From: an uncultured Lachnospiraceae bacterium
GTDB lineage: Bacteria > Bacillota > Clostridia > Lachnospirales > Lachnospiraceae
Length of the DNA stretch: 18,311 bases
Direction: 5' to 3'
Assembly (NCBI GenBank): GCA_902476645.1
Contig: CABSEG010000062.1
Span: 1 to 18,311, forward strand
Shown: positions 15,041-18,311 of the stretch, piece after piece
Layout of the letters: every line of letters starts with the position of its first letter
How positions within the stretch are numbered: position 1 is the first letter of the stretch
Program-made: the position numbers and the translations under genes
Notes under the pieces: model-generated
What the model was told of the DNA's origin: nothing
Database searches by the model: none
What the model saw: the letters and a program-made list of their open reading frames with translations, nothing else

Positions 15041-15665
15041 TACTTCTTTCCTCCTCTCGTAAAACTCTGCTTCCATGCCTGCGAATCACACAGGCCGTCA
15101 TAATCCATTCAAATACTCGGTCGCTCACCAACTCTGGATCTGTAAGTTCTGATAAACGAATATGACTGCTTCCCTGATACAGATCCCTTGCCATATGAAA
15201 CAAAACGTAGCCATCCAAATCAACACCGTGGATATGAATTTTGGAAAAATGAATCCCCTCCTGGTCAATTGCCGCTAAAGCTCTGCTACACAAAAATCGA
15301 TCTGCGGAAAGAAGATAGACCGCAGAACAGGTCGCTGCTTCTTCAATGGCTCTGTTACACTTCTCTCCCATAGCCAAAAACCGTTCTCTATGACCACTTT
15401 GAAAAAAGCACGGATTTCTTCTCCCTGTCAGACGGCACACGCGGCTTACAAAGGTGCTGACAGCCACTTCCTCTGCCAACACCTCCAGAAGCTCATAAAA
15501 CGGGACACAATCGGTAACACGGCGTTCACACGGGCTTCTCTGATTTTCCAGACAACCAGAAAGGTGACTGATAACCATTCCGCTCCTTCTTGGACGAAAT
15601 CCTGGTATATGCTGCATTTCCTTTTCCAGCCCAGCATAACGTGTATCACTCATAAATCGAATCAT
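15009..15665 (-). CDS. Hypothetical protein of the accessory operon
   Basis: A 218-residue soluble protein, not recognised. It has MIRFMSDTRYAGLEKEMQHIPGF at the start, a cysteine-containing middle (CVPFYELLEVLAEE, VCRLTGRRNPCFF), a segment LSADRFLCSRALAAIDQ, then IHFSKIHIHGVDLDGYVLFHMARDLYQG and SELTDPELVSDRVF. No membrane segments or signal peptide. The Asp- and His-rich stretch HIHGVDLDGY could hold a metal or active site but no family is claimed. AGGAGG precedes the ATG, and the 3' end overlaps the next gene. I recall similar proteins in clostridial integrative elements near ArdA, without a function. Confidence 0.72.
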   Translation of the reverse strand: MIRFMSDTRYAGLEKEMQHIPGFRPRRSGMVISHLSGCLENQRSPCERRVTDCVPFYELLEVLAEEVAVSTFVSRVCRLTGRRNPCFFQSGHRERFLAMGEKCNRAIEEAATCSAVYLLSADRFLCSRALAAIDQEGIHFSKIHIHGVDLDGYVLFHMARDLYQGSSHIRLSELTDPELVSDRVFEWIMTACVIRRHGSRVLREEERSIDRSKIGQHQ

Positions 15666-15697
15666 TGTCTCCTACCTCCTCAATATCTCAATTTCTT

Positions 15698-15973
15698 CTA
15701 CCCTAATGTCATTCCTCCATATCCTTGTTCTTTTGATTCTAATAATGTTTCAACCGCCTCCTCCCTTGTACGAAACATTCTCCACGGTGAAACTCGATGA
15801 TAAAGTCCAGTATGACTTCGTACTCCAAAATACCTCCCGTCATAACTCTCTACCGTATATTCGCAGGTACTTTTTTTTGTTTTGTTTGTGATCATCACAC
15901 AGGTATCTCCCTTATTCCATCCATAAGGAAAGCCCGAATCTTCTTTTAGCTTTTTTTCATCCATTTTCTTCAA
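15698..15973 (-). CDS. Small hypothetical protein
   Basis: A 91-residue basic-start protein. A lysine-rich N-terminus is followed by a beta-rich core (DTCVMITNKTKKSTCEYTVES, YFGVRSHTGLYHRVSPWRMFRTREEAVETLL). The start is TTG 15973 with GGGGAG 8 nt upstream; ATG 15964 is the alternative. It is the first gene of the main left-running operon after the terminator at 16011-16050 and ends 32 bp before the next gene. Not recognised; no membrane segment. Confidence 0.6.
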   Translation of the reverse strand: MKKMDEKKLKEDSGFPYGWNKGDTCVMITNKTKKSTCEYTVESYDGRYFGVRSHTGLYHRVSPWRMFRTREEAVETLLESKEQGYGGMTLG

Positions 15974-16010
15974 TTACCACACTCCCCTTTTCTTTGAACT
16001 TTTTAACGCC

Positions 16011-16050
16011 AAAAAGCCAACCATGTTCTAGTAAATAAAACATGATTGGC
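16011..16050 (-). terminator. Intrinsic terminator after the small junction gene
   Basis: On the minus strand GCCAATCATGTT (16050-16039) pairs with AACATGGTTGGC (16027-16016), 11 of 12 pairs Watson-Crick plus one A/C mismatch, with an 11-nt loop. It is followed directly by TTTTT (16015-16011). It separates the junction gene from the accessory operon. There is no T-run in the plus orientation. Confidence 0.75.
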
Positions 16051-16132
16051 TCATCTGCTTCTAAATATATAAATACCAGTTATCCCCTTAAATCTTTTTC
16101 TCCTTATGATTTATCCACAAGGTTGTCCAGAC

Positions 16133-16411
16133 TTACCTTTTAAGATCACACCTAAAGCGACAATACGAGTACAGATTCCAGATGTTGGCTAATATTGGAT
16201 AATCTTTTCGATACTTGAACTTTGTTCTATACCTTATATTTTGTCTGGTGCACCAGCAATGAATATCCTTCATCATCATCGAATCTCCCATACCTATACG
16301 CTCGCCTAATATATTAATCTTATACTCATCCATCTCTGTTTTCGCAAATAAATAGAACCATACATTATAATATCTGATTCTATACACCTTGCAATCATCA
16401 CTGTACTTCAT
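16133..16411 (-). CDS. Small Tyr/Cys-rich basic hypothetical protein
   Basis: A 92-residue protein starting at ATG 16411, with AGGAG 5 nt upstream; the in-frame GTG at 16417 is too close to that site. It is rich in Tyr, Arg, Lys and Cys (YRIRYYNVWFYLF, DIHCWCTRQNIRYRTKFKYRKDY, CRFRC) and clearly lower in GC than genes on either side. Not recognised. It lies between the broken flp gene and a terminator, so it is the outermost gene of the presumed inserted DNA. It could be a remnant of a longer gene, since its C-terminus (CRFRCDLKR) looks abrupt. Confidence 0.5.
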   Translation of the reverse strand: MKYSDDCKVYRIRYYNVWFYLFAKTEMDEYKINILGERIGMGDSMMMKDIHCWCTRQNIRYRTKFKYRKDYPILANIWNLYSYCRFRCDLKR

Positions 16412-16438
16412 ACACACTCCTGTTTATACTGTTTCTCT

Positions 16439-16456
16439 ATTTCCACTATTTCCACT
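16439..16456. repeat. Two perfect tandem 9-bp repeats near the junction
   Basis: The 9-mer atttccact occurs back to back at 16439-16447 and 16448-16456, about 30-60 bp inside the presumed element end. Short iterated repeats at this distance from an end could be recombinase arm-binding sites, but two copies may also be chance slippage in AT-rich DNA. Confidence 0.55.
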
Positions 16457-16481
16457 GTATCTACATAATATATAGCGTGAA

Positions 16482-16571
16482 TTAGGGGGTAAATATTCCG
16501 ACCAGAATCAGAATCAATTCCACAACTCCCACACCGTCTTCTTCTCTGATAAACTCTCTGATCCCTCTCAT
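16482..16571 (-). pseudogene. flp: Truncated Flp1-type type IVb pilin
   Basis: The ATG at 16571 has GGGAGGG just upstream and encodes MRGIREFIREEDGVGVVE followed by LILILVGIFTP and a TAA. The DG-x-GVVE-hydrophobic pattern is that of Flp1-family pilins of Lachnospiraceae, normally 50-60 residues with the helix continuing ILILVVLIGLVxIFK and a C-terminal tail. Here similarity stops after about residue 24 (near 16500) and the frame ends five codons later, losing half the helix and the whole tail. The product cannot be a functional pilin. It directly follows tadC (15-bp gap), the expected place for flp. The break is interpreted as an insertion or deletion junction. Confidence 0.78.
16485..16500. 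other. Presumed insertion junction between host Tad locus and inserted DNA
   Basis: Pilin similarity ends near 16500 and AT-rich, non-pilin sequence begins at once (ggaatatttacccccta on the minus strand). The exact crossover cannot be fixed without the other end of the element or the uninterrupted allele. Confidence 0.5.
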
Positions 16572-16586
16572 AGAATCCCTCCCTTT

Positions 16587-17870
16587 CTAAATTTGAAATG
16601 CCAGCACCGCCGGCACCAACAGTATCACCATCACAATTCCGAGCATCAGCATCATCGGAAACAGCAATTTTGTTCCGGCTTCCTCACCGTAACGTTTTGC
16701 GGCATGCTTCCGCTCCTCAAACGCATTCTGCGCTTCCTGCTCCAACAGTACCGTAATACCGCGGGTTCCTTTTTGCAGATTCTGCGTCAGTATGCCGGCA
16801 AGCTTCCGGTAGGATGCCACACCGCACCGTTCTCCGAAATGCTCATACGCCCGCTGTTCCCCCACACCGCTCTCCATCTGTCGACAGGCAACCAGCATCT
16901 CCTCATAGGCGGGCATTTCCGCCGTTTTATTCTGTGTCCGCTTCTGTCCATAAGCTCCGGCAATTTTTCTGAACGCTCCCTGAAGCGTCATTCCCGCCCC
17001 CAGAAGCAAGGCCAGCTTGCTCACCAGATCCGGATACTCGAGTTCCAGAAGCATTTTGCGCTTCTTTTGCTCCTCTTGCTTTCTGCTCATGGATACCACC
17101 GGTACAAAGCAGGCGAGAATCACGCCCAGTATAAGGATCTTTTCCGGTCTCTGATCGCGCCTTTGCTCCCAGTGTATGGTTTGTCCCTCCACCTCATCCG
17201 GCAGAAAAAGTCTGTCTGCTCCCGCCTCCGGCTGCTGTCGCGCAATCTTTTCTGAAATCCCCTTCCGGAAGCGCTCTTCCTCGTCTAACAGTCTGGGATA
17301 CACGCAGATATAAAACTCCTGTACACATCTGGATTTTCCACATGTCAGAGTGACCTGCACATTCACCAGCTCCCCCTCCTCGTCCGGTTCTCCCACAATT
17401 CTTCCAGTGCGGCTCTCTATCAGCCGGTAATTGTCAAAGCTCCATTCCGCCTCAACATGCCCTTCCTGATATTCCTCACGAATGACAACAGCATCCCGTA
17501 TACAATTCACAGATTCATTGTCTCCCGGGAATTCCTTAATGAGTTCTTCCTCTGCCGCTCGAAGATATGCCTGCTCCTCCTGCTTTGTCAGCTCCTGCTC
17601 CGGCACATGCACCATGTAAGCTTCCGCCTTTTTCGCCCCATCCACATACATACGCAGGTCTGCCTCGTAGTCACCTTCTCCATTTTCTCTCCGAAGCAGC
17701 CCCTTCTCCAGATCCTCATCTGTCTGCAGTTCCATATATCCGGACAGCAGCCCGAGACATGCCGCTGCCGCAATGACTGCCGCCCCTTTCTGCCAGTCTT
17801 TCCTGCCCCATTTCCGGCTGACTGCCCATCCGAGCACCGCCAGTCCAAGCGCTATTCCACATACAATCAC
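16587..17870 (-). CDS. tadC: TadC-like type II secretion F family protein with extra exported domain
   Basis: From the GTG at 17870 this is 427 residues. Two N-terminal helices (about 2-18 and 28-46) are followed by about 190 residues of charged soluble sequence (including WSFDNYRLIESRTGRIVGEPDEEGE), a further helix (ILILGVILACFVPVVSMS), the T2SF region (LVSKLALLLGAGMTLQGAFRKIAG to GITVLLEQEAQNAFEERKH) and a final helix ending FPMMLMLGIVMVILLVPAVLAFQI. Standard TadC is about 300 residues, so the exported middle region is an addition. The GTG has AGAGGGGG 5 nt before it and starts 31 bp after the TadB stop; the ATG at 17948 would overlap that gene and lacks a comparable site. Part of the right-hand (host) Tad locus. 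Confidence 0.82.
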   Translation of the reverse strand: MIVCGIALGLAVLGWAVSRKWGRKDWQKGAAVIAAAACLGLLSGYMELQTDEDLEKGLLRRENGEGDYEADLRMYVDGAKKAEAYMVHVPEQELTKQEEQAYLRAAEEELIKEFPGDNESVNCIRDAVVIREEYQEGHVEAEWSFDNYRLIESRTGRIVGEPDEEGELVNVQVTLTCGKSRCVQEFYICVYPRLLDEEERFRKGISEKIARQQPEAGADRLFLPDEVEGQTIHWEQRRDQRPEKILILGVILACFVPVVSMSRKQEEQKKRKMLLELEYPDLVSKLALLLGAGMTLQGAFRKIAGAYGQKRTQNKTAEMPAYEEMLVACRQMESGVGEQRAYEHFGERCGVASYRKLAGILTQNLQKGTRGITVLLEQEAQNAFEERKHAAKRYGEEAGTKLLFPMMLMLGIVMVILLVPAVLAFQI

Positions 17871-17901
17871 ATTTTCCCCCTCTTTATCCACAAACCTTTC
17901 G

Positions 17902-18311
17902 TCAGATCTGAATATCCAATATATGCTCTGACCATTTGATGGCGGCAAGATAGCAGCAAAAAGCGATGCTCATGACAGCCACTCCGAATGCGCTGCCATA
18001 CAAAGCGTCCAGAAATTCTCCCGATGCCACCTGAAGATATGCCAGAATTGCAAGCGGCATTATTTCCATAATCCGCCCCTCCAGACGCTTTCCTGCAAGC
18101 ACGGTTGCCACTTCCCTTTCGACTTCAATCCGCCCCGCGAGTTTTTGTACCGTCGTCTGCATAATGTGGACAAAGTCTCCGCCGCTCCGCTTTGCAAACG
18201 CGAACACCTCCGCAAAACTCTCGATCTCCTCACACCCGCTTCGCGCCGCAAACGAAAGCAACAGTCGCTCCAATGGTTCGTTCATGCGCACCCCCTCATT
18301 CATCCAGCGCA
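17902..18311 (-). CDS. tadB: TadB-like protein, C-terminal part only
   Basis: The frame is open through the window's right edge (Arg-Trp codons precede the Met at 18303), so the N-terminus is missing. The visible 136 residues show the T2SF signature of TadB: EPLERLLLSFAARSGCEEIESFAEVFAFAKRSGGDF, then VQKLAGRIEVEREVATVLAGKR, and two C-terminal helices (IMEIMPLAILAYLQVA and FGVAVMSIAFCCYLAAI). It is followed by tadC and the truncated flp, the normal Tad order. It differs clearly from the TadB at 3493-4422, marking a second Tad lineage. Confidence 0.8.
   Translation of the reverse strand, partial: RWMNEGVRMNEPLERLLLSFAARSGCEEIESFAEVFAFAKRSGGDFVHIMQTTVQKLAGRIEVEREVATVLAGKRLEGRIMEIMPLAILAYLQVASGEFLDALYGSAFGVAVMSIAFCCYLAAIKWSEHILDIQI

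Noticed and set aside
16111..16119. TTATCCACA, a perfect DnaA-box consensus in the intergenic region
   Set aside because: It is a single copy; another sits by chance inside the tadC gene (17884-17892). No cluster, AT-rich unwinding region or replication gene supports an origin.
16593..17255. 220-codon plus-strand frame opposite the tadC-like gene
   Set aside because: It is His/Leu-rich antisense translation of a GC-rich tadC; no ribosome site or domain.
1..18311. CRISPR arrays, tRNA or rRNA genes, insertion sequences
   Set aside because: No regularly spaced repeats, no cloverleaf or rRNA-like stretches and no transposase reading frames were found by eye; none can be supported.

Overview
The window looks like DNA from a gut Firmicute of the Lachnospiraceae type. 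This rests on moderate GC, strong AGGAGG-type ribosome binding sites, several TTG starts, and gene families typical of clostridial integrative elements (SpoVG, YodL, ArdA, DUF4320, DUF5688). Essentially every gene lies on the minus strand, so transcription runs from high to low coordinates. Family names come from recognising motifs by eye; no database was searched.

Right end (about 16490-18311): the tail of a Tad/Flp type IVb pilus locus, probably the host's own. It holds the C-terminus of a TadB-like protein, a TadC-like protein with an extra extracytoplasmic region, and the first 24 or so residues of a Flp1-type pilin. The pilin reading frame breaks off inside its hydrophobic helix and ends at a stop a few codons later. 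I read this as a junction with inserted DNA.

Junction zone (about 15973-16500): AT-rich DNA with a 9-bp tandem repeat, one small unrecognised Tyr/Cys-rich gene, and an intrinsic terminator that closes it off.

Accessory block (about 8600-15973): element maintenance and host-interaction genes. In order of transcription these are two small unknowns, a stand-alone copy of an unnamed module, a composite protein carrying that module plus two ArdA-like antirestriction units, a DUF5688 gene split by an in-frame TAG, a Dam/D12-type adenine methyltransferase lacking a normal start codon, two AbrB-fold proteins, an unknown, a YodL-domain protein and a SpoVG-family protein. Several of these junctions are 4-bp ATGA overlaps.

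Tad-like module (1-8584): a second, divergent Tad system. It contains a pilin-like DUF6133-type protein, prepilin peptidase, a 27-residue membrane peptide, CpaB/SAF, CpaE/TadZ, CpaF ATPase, TadB, TadC, a DUF4320 pseudopilin, a TadE-like protein and a proline-rich DUF6550-type membrane protein. An intrinsic terminator follows, and then a secreted glycine-rich protein that runs off the left edge. No secretin is seen, as expected for a monoderm.

Taken together, an integrative element carrying its own Tad-like surface apparatus and antirestriction genes appears to have inserted into the host's Flp pilin gene. No integrase, relaxase or T4SS genes lie in the window, so mobility is inferred from gene content and the broken pilin gene.
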